A stretch of 64,000 nt of DNA. Origin: Ceratotherium simum simum. Its lineage: Eukaryota; Chordata; Mammalia; Perissodactyla; Rhinocerotidae. The stretch is taken from NCBI RefSeq assembly GCF_000283155.1, contig NW_004454283.1, positions 1,348,785 to 1,412,784 of the forward strand, in the 5' to 3' direction. The notes beneath the pieces are model-generated. The model did no database searches. It was not told where the DNA came from and was given only the letters and a program-made list of their open reading frames with translations. Both the position numbers and the translations under genes were made by a program. Each line of letters starts with the position of its first letter. The first letter of the stretch is position 1. Shown one piece after another: positions 1 to 10,649 of this stretch.

Positions 1-84
1 ATCAGCCTCCTGGACTGGCTTCCTGCACCTGGGGCCTCTGGCCTCCACTGGACGCAGCCCATGCTACCCACCAACCCTGTTGGC

Positions 85-241
85 NNNNNNNNNNNNNNNN
101 NNNNNNNNNNNNNNNNNNNNNNNNNNNNNNNNNNNNNNNNNNNNNNNNNNNNNNNNNNNNNNNNNNNNNNNNNNNNNNNNNNNNNNNNNNNNNNNNNNNN
201 NNNNNNNNNNNNNNNNNNNNNNNNNNNNNNNNNNNNNNNNN
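85..241. other. Assembly gap (157 N)
   Basis: A run of 157 undetermined bases in GC-rich, non-repetitive sequence. Confidence 0.99.
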
Positions 242-1060
242 TGCTTGTCTGAGGCCCGTGGGGCCTGGGCTGGCCAGAGGCTGCCTCACACCTTGCTCAC
301 AACCCCTGACGCTCCCGCCCAGGGAGCAGCTTCCTGGTGGTGGGGAGATGCCCACGGTGCTCCCCCAGACGCCAGGCCCAGGGGTGGGGCTGCCTCGGGG
401 TGGCCTCGCCCTGTCTCCCCCCGCCGATAAGGAGCATCTGTGCTCTTCTCTGATTTATACATCCTGGTTCCATACAGAAGGTTTTGTTTGGAAGGAGGGT
501 TCTGCTGAGAAAAACTTGAAGAGATAACATGTCTGAGAACCAGTGCCACGAAAGATCCGTTTGTGTGGGGCTGCCGGGCCCTGAGCCAAGGGTGGCTCAG
601 AACAGAGTCGCTGGGCTGACAGCAATGGCACCGAGGAGGATGGTCAGCACCCCCTCACCTCCCGCGGCCCCCCATCTACACAGAACCAAGTACTGCTGGC
701 CTTCCCTACAGTGTCAGGACACACGGAGCAAACGCAAAACAGTCCCCCGTGGTGAACGGTTCCTCCAACAAGCTTTGTTAACCCCTTCGGTCCTCCACCA
801 CCAATCACCTCCGAGCGAGTCGCCGCAGATGACAGAGCCATCGGGCGAGGAGAGCGAACATGAGGGGACGCCCTGGACCAGCTGCAGGGCCTGGCCCACG
901 TGCTGGGCCGTGACGCTGGACTGTGCGCACATCAGCCGCATCTTCTGCCACAAAACTGCTCCACGGCCGTGCGATAGAACTCGGTGGAGAGCACAGGGTT
1001 TCACACTAGCAGACCCGGCTCTGGGCCGCAGCCCCGGCCCTGGAGACATGTGCGTTTGGG
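242..1060. other. GC-rich intergenic sequence, nothing recognised
   Basis: No splice-flanked open frame, repeat family or RNA gene is recognisable. Open frames here look like by-products of high GC content. Confidence 0.5.
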
Positions 1061-1130
1061 AAAGCTGCTCACCTCTGGGTCAGTCTCCTCATCTGTGAAA
1101 TGGGTTGGTAGCTGCCCCAAAGGCAGGCGC
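1060..1130 (+). repeat. MIR SINE fragment
   Basis: CTCATCTGTGAAATGGG preceded by CACCTCTGGGTCAGTCTC matches the MIR core and 3' portion (CTCAGTTTCCTCATCTGTAAAATGGG). A second, weaker MIR-like trace lies at about 1410-1500. Confidence 0.6.
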
Positions 1131-1599
1131 TCAGTGGAAATCAGCTCAAAGACAGCACCTCCCACGGGTTTTGGAGCCCAGCTCAGCTTTAAGGAGGAGA
1201 CCAGGAGCCCAGCACGGACCCCCAGCACCGGGAGCTCCCTGCTGCACTTCCTCAGTCACCCCCAGACCCACCGTGGGGACCACTGTGCAGGGGCCCTGCC
1301 GCTCCCGCCCTAGTGCATCTGGGGCACCACTGAGCTGAGCGTCTGCGTGCAGACAGGACAACAGTGGTCTGCAGCTGGGTGGGCCTCCAACAACCGTGGC
1401 CCCCACTGTGTGCCCTGAGCAACCAGCTGGACCTTTCTGCAGCTCCACGTGCTCATCTGGAAGACAGGGTACTGACCCCACCTCAGGAACCGCCATGACA
1501 GACACTGCCCACCGGCTCTCCTCTCCTGGGTCTTTCGAGACACACACATGAGCCCATCACTCCTCCATGCATCCGCGATGGCTCCTTGTCTCACACAGA

Positions 1600-1905
1600 C
1601 AAAACTCCAAGTCCAGACCACGCACCCCAGACCCTCACATCTGGCCCTCCTGTACTCCCCCGGCACAGGTTCCTGCAGCCTGAGACCCTGCCTCAGGGCC
1701 TTTGCACTCGCTGTTCCCTCTGCCAGGGACGGTCTCCCCAGACACACCCATGGCTCCCCTCTCACTTCCTCCAGGCCTCTGTTTAGATGTCCTCGCCTCC
1801 TCAGAAGGGGCCCCCTTCTGTCCCCTCCCTATACCTTCACAGAACCTGCCACTCCCGGCAGGCTGGATGTTTATCACCTGCCCCTCCCACTTCACCAGGG
1901 CACTT
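1600..1905 (+). repeat. L2-like LINE fragment
   Basis: Contains the diverged series CAGGGCCTTTGCACTCGCTG, TTCCCTCTGCCAGGGACG, CACTTCCTCCAGGCCTCTG and TCCTCGCCTCCTCAGAAGGG, a motif order I associate with ancient L2 LINE sequence. The strand given is that of the motif as written. Confidence 0.6.
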
Positions 1906-1944
1906 TTGTTCATAATCGGATGGGAAGGTGAGCCAGCCACTCCT

Positions 1945-2075
1945 CTCCTGGCTCTTTACCCAAGAGAAATCACCTCGTCTGCCCACACAGAGCCCTGTGT
2001 GCCATGTTCACTGCAGCTTTCTTTAGCTGTAATGATCCCAACAGGAGAGAACCTGTGCACCATCACCTGGTGAGG
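1945..2075 (+). repeat. Old L1 3' end fragment
   Basis: TTTACCCAAGAGAAAT followed by a CCATGTTCACTGCAGC-type stretch and GTAATGATCCCAACAGG parallels the L1M 3' UTR. It is strongly diverged. Confidence 0.5.
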
Positions 2076-2404
2076 GCCGACTCGGGTCAGCCACCATGCG
2101 GGGCGCCGGGCTCACAATGAGCAGGCCTGGTGTGGGCCCCGGAGTTGGTGGCCTCAGTGTTCCATGCAGGAGAGAGACCCCTGAGCGGGCCGTGGCAGGA
2201 GAGCGTGGCCTGTGCTCTGACGGGGAAGCAGAGGCCCTGAGGCCCCTGATCCAGGCCCGGACATTAGAGAAGGTGGTTGGGAAGGAGAGCTCTGGGCAGA
2301 GATGGAGGCAGCTAGAGCCCTTAGTGCTAGCCCTTCGTGAGAGCGAGTGTTCGGGGGACCTGAGAGAAGCTCACTGTGGCTGGTGGGATGGTGGGAGGGA
2401 TGAC

Positions 2405-2730
2405 GGGCCAGGTTGGAGTTAGCTGAGCGCTCCTCAGCTATGTCAGGAGATTCTGTGTATCCTGACAGCAACAGGGAGCGATTGAATTGGTTTAAGCCAG
2501 GAGTCGCACAATCAGATTTGTATTCTAGAAAGAGCGCTCCAGCCGAAGGGCGGATAATAGGTTTTAGGAGGTCAAGAGTGGACCCGGCAGCCCATTGGGA
2601 GAGGAGGCGGGAGTCTAGTAGAGAGCTGATGTGAATAGCGGGGATGGAGAGAAGCAGGTGGATTTCATAGCTCTTTAGGAGGTGGAGAGGAGATGACTGA
2701 CTGACGGAGCATTGGGGGTGCCTAGGTTTC
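2405..2730 (+). repeat. Mid-repetitive mammalian repeat (L2-like family)
   Basis: GGGAGCGATTGAATTGGTTTAAGCCAGG, then ATCAGATTTGTATTCTAGAAAG, and later TTTAGGAGGTGGAGAGG follow the same order as copies at 32.8, 40.5, 41.8, 50.1 and 55.5 kb. I associate it with the L2 group but do not assign a subfamily. Confidence 0.55.
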
Positions 2731-3149
2731 TGCAAGGGTTGTCACAAAAGGGCCAACGACCCCATTTGGCCTGGGGTTTTCATTTTCAGAGTGCCTCAAA
2801 TCTAGACTTTGGTTATCTCCAGTGGAGTTTCAAGTACTGCCGTTACACGTGGAATGTGTGAGTCAAGTGTTAATTTGCTAGGTTTGACTATGTAAATGCA
2901 TCCGATTTGGGTTTCCCTGTTTTGGCGCGTGTTCATTTTGTGGGCACACGTGAAACATCCAAATGGAAGTGGCTGGGATCTCCCTGCCTGTGGGCGGCCC
3001 TGGTTCCCCTGAGCTCCGGGTGGAGAGTGGAGACTTCACAGGAGCAGGGCTGCGGGAGGAGAAGCAGGGGGAGAGCCTCGGGCCCGCGCGCTGTGAGGGA
3101 CGTGCCGAGTGCTGGTGCCCCCCAGGAGCCTTGCAGAGGAGGCCCGGGC
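2731..3149. other. Intergenic sequence, nothing recognised
   Basis: No repeat family or coding signal could be supported. Confidence 0.4.
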
Positions 3150-3320
3150 AGTTTTCCTCAAGCCTGAATGCGCACCTGAGCCCCTGAGGATCTTGTTGAA
3201 AATGCAGATTCTGACTCAGGAAGTCTGGTGGTGCCTAGAGGCTGTGTTTCCAACCAGCCCTCAGGGAATGCTGGCGCTGCTCTTCTGTGGGCTGTTCAAA
3301 CAGCAAGACTGTAGAAGGCC
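3150..3320 (+). repeat. MER5-type hAT DNA transposon remnant
   Basis: GAGGATCTTGTTGAAAATGC, AGATTCTGACTCAGGAAGTCTGG and a following GTGCCTAGAGGCTGTGTTTC stretch match the MER5A core (CTTGTTAAAA...GATTCTGATTCAGTAGGTCTGG). The element is non-autonomous and long inactive. Confidence 0.65.
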
Positions 3321-3734
3321 CTCAGGCACGGGGCCTGGAGCTCAGCAGAGAGATTCGGGCTGAGTTAGAGGAAGGCATCACAGGTGTTTGCATGCTCATG
3401 GGAGCGGGGGTAAGGCACACGTCACAAAAGCGAGTTCCTACACCTACACCTACCCACAAAGGGCAGGTGTAATGCGATGGGGAGAGGATGACAGACAGCC
3501 ACAGACTTGAGGAGATATCTGCAGGTGATTCTGGGGATCCCTGTTCTGTGCTTGCGGCCTGTTTTAGGGTATCCATGGATTTTCACTCTTCCCGTGTACA
3601 TCTGAGAACCAGCTGGCTGAGTTCTAGGAAAACTCCCTGTGCAATGTGGATTGAATTGCACTGAACTCCTGCCTTCCTCTGGAGGGCGATGGCGTATTTC
3701 CTGGCATCCCTCAGGGAGGCTTCCTTTCTCCATT

Positions 3735-3905
3735 TGTTTACGTCTTCCGTATTGTTCCTTCGTGGAATCTTGTCATCTGCTGCCTAAATCATGTCTTTAG
3801 TTAAGTTTATTTCTAGGTATTTCAAAGGTTTGGTTGCCATTGTGAATGAGATTGAAGAAATTTTTCTTTTCAATTTCTAATTGCTTATTACTGGTCTGTT
3901 TGCAG
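3735..3905 (-). repeat. L1 ORF2 fragment
   Basis: TTAGTTAAGTTTATTTCTAGGTATTT and GGTTGCCATTGTGAATGAGATTG are the reverse complement of a conserved L1 ORF2 segment. Confidence 0.75.
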
Positions 3906-3914
3906 ACACCATTC

Positions 3915-4025
3915 TGAGTTCTCTACATGCATGAACTTAATTAAGTCTTAACAGCCGTATGAGGTACATACTAATAGTATCTCTAATTTATAGCTGTGAA
4001 AAGGAGGTCACAGAAAGGTTGTTTC
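3915..4025 (-). repeat. MIR SINE fragment
   Basis: TTCTGAGTTCTCTACATGCAT, CTTAACAGCCGTATGAGGTAC and ATAGCTGTGAAAAGGAGGTCACAGAAAGGTT form the reverse-oriented MIR series. Confidence 0.65.
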
Positions 4026-4249
4026 TTTGTAGAATTTCTTAAATTTTCCAGATGATTGACTTTGTTGCCTATAAACAATGACCACTATTTCTCTCTCTTC
4101 CCAAAACATACGCTGCTCCTTCTTTCCTGGTTAGCTGTCTGGCTGACGCGGACGTCGAGTGGTCCCAGCAGCACCGTGCTCCTTGTCTGCTTTCTCACTT
4201 GAAGGGGAATTCTTCCCCTGTTTCTCCTAGGAAGATGTTTGCTGCAGAT

Positions 4250-4625
4250 TTCTGATAAAACTTCTATTCAATTAAAGATGACATCTACACTTGGTTCACA
4301 AGAATGTTTACTATGAATTAGTTTTGAATTTCATCAAATACTTTTTTAGCATCTATTGAGATGGACAGATGGTTTTTCTCCTTTGTCTGCTAATGAAGTG
4401 AATAACATGGATGACTTTCCTAAGTTAAATTACCCTTAAATTCCTGGGCTAAAATTCCTGGACTAAGCCTTACTTGGCGTTTTCTACTAATGCACTGCTG
4501 GCTTTGACTTGCTAATATGTTATGTGGGATTTTTCCATCTGTTTGTATATGAGATCGGCTATAACTTAACTTTCTTATGGTGTCCTTGACTGGGCTTTAG
4601 ATCAGATTTGTGCTTATTTTAGAAA
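4250..4625 (-). repeat. L1 ORF2 (RT region) fragment
   Basis: The reverse complement contains CATCTCAATAGATGCTAAAAAAG and TTTGATGAAATTC, the L1 reverse-transcriptase region upstream of the active-site motif. No open frame remains. Confidence 0.75.
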
Positions 4626-4639
4626 TGACTCAGCTGTAA

Positions 4640-5775
4640 GTAACAAATGAACAAACATCAAACCTTTCAACAGCGTCCGTGACGAGAAGCGTAGAGGTAG
4701 GCGGCAGCTGACGTTCCTCCAGTTATTCACTCAGACCCGGGCCTTCATCTCTGCAGCTCTCTTGGCCTTTCGTCTGCGGTCTCGAGACGGCTGTCTCAGC
4801 TCCAGGCATCACGTCCATGGCAAGGAGCAGGGGGAGGAGGCACCAGGCGGCCCTCTCCCTTTGGCCAAGAGAATGAAAACTTTCCCTGAGGCTCCCAGAA
4901 AATTTCTGTCTGTGTTTCATTGGCCAAAACTGTCCTATGGGAACCTCTAACTGCAAGGAAGACTGGGAAAGTGAGGATTTCATTTCTCCAGCCCCTCTTG
5001 GTAGAGTTAGACGAGAGTGGAGGGGGCTGGGGACAAGGATCCGGTTAGTCAGCCAGCAGAACTGGTCGTAGCCGGCCTGGGGTGGTGCCCCATGTTTCCG
5101 TGTTCCAAAACAAGTTGCATGAGATGGTTTGGTAGACTTCACCCACAAAACCATCTCATATTGGTAATATTTTAACATAGGTCTTTGGTTACACTTTTGG
5201 TTTATTTTAAACTTATTGAACTCTTTTAATTGTCTACTTTATCTTGGCCTGATTTTGATTCTTTATATTTTCCTAGAAAGTTGTCTATTCCATTAGGCAT
5301 TTAAAATGTAATGATAGTAGTTGTAGATGGTGTGTTCTTACAATTTTTAAAAATCTCCTCTTTACCAGAAGTTAAGCTCCACTTTTTCCTGATATGAATT
5401 TGTGTCCCCCTCCACATTCTCTGTCTCTTACAAAGATTGGCCAATAGCCAATTTTGTGAGTCTTCTGAAAGAATAAGCTTTGGGTTTTATTGATAAACAC
5501 TAATGAAATAAAAAAATACAAAAATAATTTCTGCTTTTAAATTTATTAAATTTTTTCCTTCCTTTTTTTGCTGTTTGTTGTTGTTCCTTTTCTAGACTTT
5601 GAGGTTCATGACTTAATCTATTTTCTTTTTCATTATGAAAGATCTTAAAACACTGACAAGTGATGAGAGCAAGACAATGAATACCCATGTACTTACCACT
5701 ATAATTTGGCAAATTTAACAAATTTAATATTATGCCACAGTTTATTTGAGATTTTTTAAAGATATTATACTTAAT
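4640..5775. other. AT-rich intergenic sequence; small L1-like piece at about 5640-5760
   Basis: 4640-5170 shows no recognised repeat and only short open frames. 5170-5775 is AT-rich. CAATGAATACCCATGTACTTACC followed by a TTTGGCAAATTTAAC-type stretch at 5640-5760 resembles the common L1M 3' motif. The rest is unassigned. Confidence 0.4.
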
Positions 5776-6060
5776 CTCTCCTTTGTATGTTTCTAGGAAT
5801 TTATTCATTTTCTCTAGGTTTTCCAATTTGTTGGCGTGTAATTGTTCATACTAGTCTCTTATGATCCTTTGTATTTCTATGGTGTCAATTGTAACATCTT
5901 CTCTTTCATTTCTGATTTTGTTTATTTGGGCCCTCTCTCTTTTTTTCTTGGTAAGTCTAGCTAAAGGTTTATCGATTTTGTTTGTCTTTTCAAAGAACCA
6001 GCTTTTGGTTTCATTGATCTTTTCTATTGTCTTTTTAGTCTCTATTTCATTTATTTCCAC
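5776..6060 (-). pseudogene. L1 ORF2p remnant, endonuclease-RT linker
   Basis: The translation includes [33 protein letters not shown] and, after a frame break, EKMNKFLETYK. These are known blocks between the endonuclease and reverse-transcriptase domains. Sequence similarity to L1 stops at about 5776. Confidence 0.85.
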
Positions 6061-6833
6061 TCTGATCTTTGTTATTTCCTTCCTTTTACTAACTTTTGGC
6101 TTCGTTTGTTTTTCTTTTCCTAGTTCCTTTAGGTGTAAAGTTAGGTTCTTTGTTTGAGATTTTTCTTGTTTCTTGAGGTAGGCGTTTATCCCTATAAACT
6201 TCCCTGTTAGAACTGCTTTTGCTGCATCTCATAAGCTTTGGTATATTGTTTTTCCATTTTCATTTGTCTCAAGGTATCTTTTGATTTCTCTTTTGATTTC
6301 TTCTTTGACTCATTGGTTGTTCAGTAGCCTGTTGTTTAACCTCCACGTGTTTGTGAATTTTCCTATTTTTTTCTTGTAATTGATATCTAGTTTCATACCA
6401 TTGTGGTAAGAAAAGGTAATTGATATGATTTCAATCTTCTTAAATTTATTAAGACTTGTTTTGTGACCTAACGTATGATCTATCCTGGAGAATGTTGCAT
6501 GTGCACTTCAGAAGAATGTGTATGGTGCTTCTTTTAGATGGAATGTTCTGTATATATCTGTTGAGCCCATCTGCTCTAACATTTAAGGCCAATGTTTCCT
6601 TAGTGATTTTCTGTCTGAATGATCTATCCATTGATGTCAGTGGGGTATTAAAGTCCCTTACCATTATTGTATTGCTGTCTGTTTCACCCTTTCAGTCTGC
6701 TAATATTTGCTTTATGTATTCAGGTGCTTATATGTTGAGTGCATATGTATTTACAATTGTTACATCCTCTTGTTGGATAGACCCCTTTATCATTATGTAG
6801 CACCCTTCTTTGTCTTTTATTACAGTCTTTGTT

Positions 6834-7091
6834 TTAAAGTCCATTTTGTCTGATATAAGTAGCTACTGAAGCTTTCTTTTGGTTTTCATTTGCATAGAAC
6901 ATCATTTTCCATCCCTTCACTTTCAGTCTGTGTGTGTTCTTATATCTGAAGTGAGTCTCTTGTAGGCAGCATATAAATGGGTCTTGTTGTTTTATCCATT
7001 CATCCAGTCTATGTCTTTTGATTAGAGGATTTAGTTCATTTATGTTTAAAGTCATTATTGATAGGTATGTACTTATTGCCATTTTGTTCAT
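6834..7091 (-). pseudogene. L1 ORF2p remnant, endonuclease N-terminus
   Basis: The translated segment includes TLNINELNPLIKRHRLDEWI, then KQQDPFICCLQETHF, matching the start of the L1 apurinic-like endonuclease domain with the catalytic Glu in QETH. The frame is lost shortly afterwards, so no active enzyme is encoded. Confidence 0.88.
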
Positions 7092-7981
7092 TGTTTTCTG
7101 GCTGTTTTGTAGTTCCTCTCTGTTCCTTTCTTCTCTTGCTCTCTTTCTTTGTGGTTTGTATGACTTTCTATAGTGTTATGCTTAGATTCATTTCTGATTA
7201 TCTTTTGTGTATCTACTATAGGTTTTTGCTTTGTAGTTACCATGAGGCTCATATGTAACAACCTATATTTATAACAGTCTATTTTAAGTTGATAACAACT
7301 TAAGTTTGAACACATCCTAAAGCTCTACACTTTTACTCCCCCTCCCCCATGTTTTATGTTTTTGATGTCACATTTTACATTTTTTATCTTGTATATCCCT
7401 TAACTAAGTATTGTAGTTATAGTTATTTTTACTACTTTTGTCTTTTAATTTTTATACTAGCTTTATAAGTGACTAATCCACTATCTTTACTATATATTTA
7501 CCTTTACCAGTGAGATTTATACTTTCATAAGTTTTCTCATTTCTGTTTAACACCCTTTCTTTTCAGCTTAAAGAAGTCCCTTTAACATTTCTTGTAAGGC
7601 TGGTTTAGTGGTGCTGAACTCCTTTAGCTTTTGCTTGTCTGGAAAGCTCTTTAACTGTCCTTCAATTCTGAAGGATAACTTTGCTGGGTAAAGCATTCTT
7701 GGTTGGGAGTTTTTTTTCTTTCAGCACTTTAAATGTATCATGCCAGTCCCTTCTGAAGTTTCTGTGGAAAAATCTGCTGATAGTCTTCAAGGGGTTCCCT
7801 TGTACATAATAGTTGTTTTTCTCCTGGTGCTTGTAAGATTCTCTCTTTGTTTTTAACTTTTTACATTTAATTTTAATGTGTCTTGGTGTGGATTTCTTTG
7901 GGTTAATCTTATTTTGAACTCTCTGGGCTTCCTGGATCTGGATGTCTTCCCAGGTTAGGGGACTTTTCAGCCATTATTTCT

Positions 7982-8431
7982 TCAAGTAAGAAGTCTGCTC
8001 CTTTCTCTTTCTCTTCTCCTCGTTATCTGCTTGATGTTGTCCCATAAGTCCCTTAAGCTATCTTTACTTTTTCTCATTCTTTTTTCTTTTTGCTGCTCTG
8101 ATTGGGTGAGTTCTACTGCCTTGTCTCTGAGTTCACCGATCCTTTCTTCTGCTTCATCTAGTCTGCTGTTGAATTCCTCTAGTATATTTTTCAGTTCAGT
8201 TATTATATTCTTCAGCTCTTTGACTTCTGTTTGGTACTTTTTAATATTTTCTATCTCTTTGTTGAAGTTCTCACTGTGTTCATCCATTCTTCTCCCAAGT
8301 TCAGTGAGCGTATTTACGAACTTTACTTTGAACTCTTTATCAGCTAGATTCTTTAACTCCATTTCATTGATGTTTTTTCCTGAGGTTTTATCTTGTTCTT
8401 TTGTTTGGAACATATTCCTCTGATTCCTCAT
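7982..8431 (-). pseudogene. L1 ORF1p remnant (coiled-coil region)
   Basis: A 149-codon open stretch contains KNLADKEFKVKFVNTLTEL, a long Lys/Glu-rich heptad-like region (residues ~50-120) and EEFNSRLDEAEERIGELRDK, which are hallmarks of the L1 ORF1 protein coiled coil and the start of its RNA-binding domain. The family protein is a trimeric RNA-binding chaperone needed for retrotransposition. The RRM and C-terminal domains are missing from this frame, so it is a fragment. Confidence 0.85.
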
Positions 8432-8599
8432 TTTTACTTGACTCTCTGTGTTGGTTTCTATGCATTAGATGCAACAGCCCCCTCCCAGTCTTGAAGGGTT
8501 GGCTTCATGTAGGAGATAAACCTTATTGTTCAGCCCTGCCCTAGCTCTTAGTTTTCTCTTAAACCTTTGTGATTGTCCAAGAAGCCTGTTTTATTTTTA

Positions 8600-10130
8600 A
8601 TAGCTCCCAGTAATTGAGGGTGTGCCAAGACCAGTTAGTGTCCCAAAGCGGGGGATCTCAGTCAGCACCTAGATTCCAGCTGATTGGAAGCCAGACCCTC
8701 AGGCAGCAGCTCTTAAAGTATGCAAATACATACAGCTGCAAGATTGCAAGTGTAAGCCCTACTGGCCACCAGGCCAGGCAATCTGGAGGTGTCCCTTGGG
8801 CAACAGTCACAAAATTCGAGGCTCCAGATGACTGTATAAGCTCCTTTCTGGGAAATACCACAAGCTACAGTGAGGCAGAGGGAGAGCGCAAAGATGGCAT
8901 CCCTTGGCCTCCATCCCCTGAGAACCCCTCCATAGGCCCCTATAAGTGTGCCAGACCTGAAGCCTGTCCCTAAAGCTGAAGCTCCAGGACAAGCAAATGG
9001 GCTCTTGCACAGAATGGCTGGGGTGTGCTGCAGTCTGCTCTCTGTGCAGTGCCCTGGGGGTGGTAGCCTGCCAAGAACTGTCTTTCTGATTGCTGCAGTC
9101 CCATGGGACCCAGGAATGCAAGCCCCCAGCCTCCAGAGCCAGGCAATCAAGAGGCGTCCCCTGGGTTGCAGCTGCTGCAAAAACCAGGGCACCAGACATG
9201 TGTAAAAGCCCCTCTCTGAGAGATGCTGGCGCTCTGGAGCACAGCAGAGGGAGAGCGTGAATAAGCCACCCACCCTCCGAGGTCTCAGGAAAGGTTTACG
9301 GTCAGCCCTTAGATGTGTGTCTAATCTGTGATGATTAGCTATCAGCCTCTTTCACAGAAAGACTGACCTTCTGGGTCTGCTGCCTCTTGCTGTACCCCGA
9401 GAGTGGCAGCTGTTTAAGAACTCTTCCTCCATTGGTTACAGTCTTGTGGGACCTGCGAGCGTAACCTTCTGTGGCCACCAGAGCCAGGTGATGTAGAGGT
9501 GTCCCCTGGCAGCAGCTGCAAAAATCAGGGCACCAGCCAAGGGTATAAGCTCCTTTCTGGGAGATATTGGTGAGCTGGAGCAAGGCAGAGGGAGAACGCA
9601 AAGATGGCACCCACCGAACTTGGTACCCTGAGGGCCCCTCTGTAAGCCCCTATAAGTGAGCAAAACCAGAAGCCTGCCCCTCAGGCCAAAGCTCCTGGGC
9701 AAGCAGATGGCCTGTTTCTCAGAAAGACTGGGCATGCGCCTCAGTCTGCTGTCTGCTCAGTGCCCAGGGGTGCTGGTCTGCCAAGAACTGTCTCTCCACC
9801 AATAGTCCTGTGGAACCCAGGAATGCAAGCCCCCTGGCCTCCAGAGCCAGGCCATCAAGGGGTGTCCCCGGGGTGGCAGCTGCAAAAACTGGGGCACCAG
9901 ATGTGTAAAAGCTCCCTCCGGGAGATACTGGTGCTGTGTGGCATGGCAGAGGGAGGGCATGAAGACGGCACCCACCAGTTGGGGGGTAAAGATGGCACCC
10001 AACGAGAGAAAGAAAAAAAAAGGGGCATCTGTGAGCTTTAGCAAGGCAGAGGGAGGGCATGAAGATGGCGCCCACGAGCACTTCTGTCACTGCAGATTCT
10101 CCCCACAGGCCCCTGCCCCTCCAGCCGAGG
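8600..10130 (-). repeat. Tandem ~350 bp monomers in the L1 5' UTR
   Basis: The module (CTCCTTTCTGGGAGATACTGG-like, GGCAGAGGGAGAGCGC, AAGATGGC, then CCTCCA..., TGCCAAGAACTGTCT..., CCAGAGCCAGGC) recurs with starts near 8846, 9215, 9555 and 9918, with a partial copy near 10030. Spacing is about 340-370 bp. The repeated AAGATGGC resembles a YY1 core. Tandem promoter monomers are known in mouse L1; here the same architecture is seen directly. Confidence 0.75.
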
Positions 10131-10649
10131 CTTTCAGACTAGCAAACAAATCACTTTTGTGTAAAGTCTGGGTACTTTTCAAACGGCTGATTCTGCACTG
10201 GGCCCTGGGGTGGGTGCGGCCATGAGTGAGCCCGCTGACAGCGGTTTCTCAGTTCGCCACAGCCCTTTGGGTTTTGTGGGTGCCAGCCCCGCTGGTTTTC
10301 CAAGCCAGATGTTTTAGGGGCTCGTCTTTCAGGTGCAGGTCTGAAAAGTTGGAGTGCTTGATGTGGGGTACCAACTCTTTGCTCCTCAGGGAGAAGCTCC
10401 AGGTTTGTGAGGTCCCTCTTGACTGTGGGTCGCCCTCCCGGGGGTGCAGTTTATGGCGAGCTGTGTCTCAGCCTCTCCTACCGGCCTCGATGTGGCCCTT
10501 TTCCCATTTGCCAGTGTGAAGGAGCTGGTCAGCTGCTTTTCAGGTGTTTTTCAGAGGAAATTCTTCCATGTGTAGCTGTAGATTTGGGTGTCTGTGGGAG
10601 TGGATGAGTTCACGATTTTCCTATGTTGCCGTCTTGGACTGTCTCCATT

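Larger units (their letters stand above)
5776..10641 (-). mobile_element. LINE-1 element, 5' two-thirds (5' UTR, ORF1, linker, start of ORF2)
   Basis: Read on the minus strand, the element starts near 10641 with a typical L1 5' end (CCAAGACGGCAACATAGG). It passes a long 5' UTR (10641-8450), decayed ORF1 (8431-7982), a linker (about 7970-7100) and ORF2 from the endonuclease (7091) onwards, ending at about 5776 just after a motif like EKMNKFLETYK. The reverse-transcriptase part and 3' end are not contiguous. The element is 3'-truncated or rearranged and its frames are broken, so it is not autonomous. It abuts older minus-strand L1 at 10650. Confidence 0.85.

Noticed and set aside
8614..10600. 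Several 90-190 codon frames on both strands
   Set aside because: They are in the tandem L1 5' UTR, which is non-coding.
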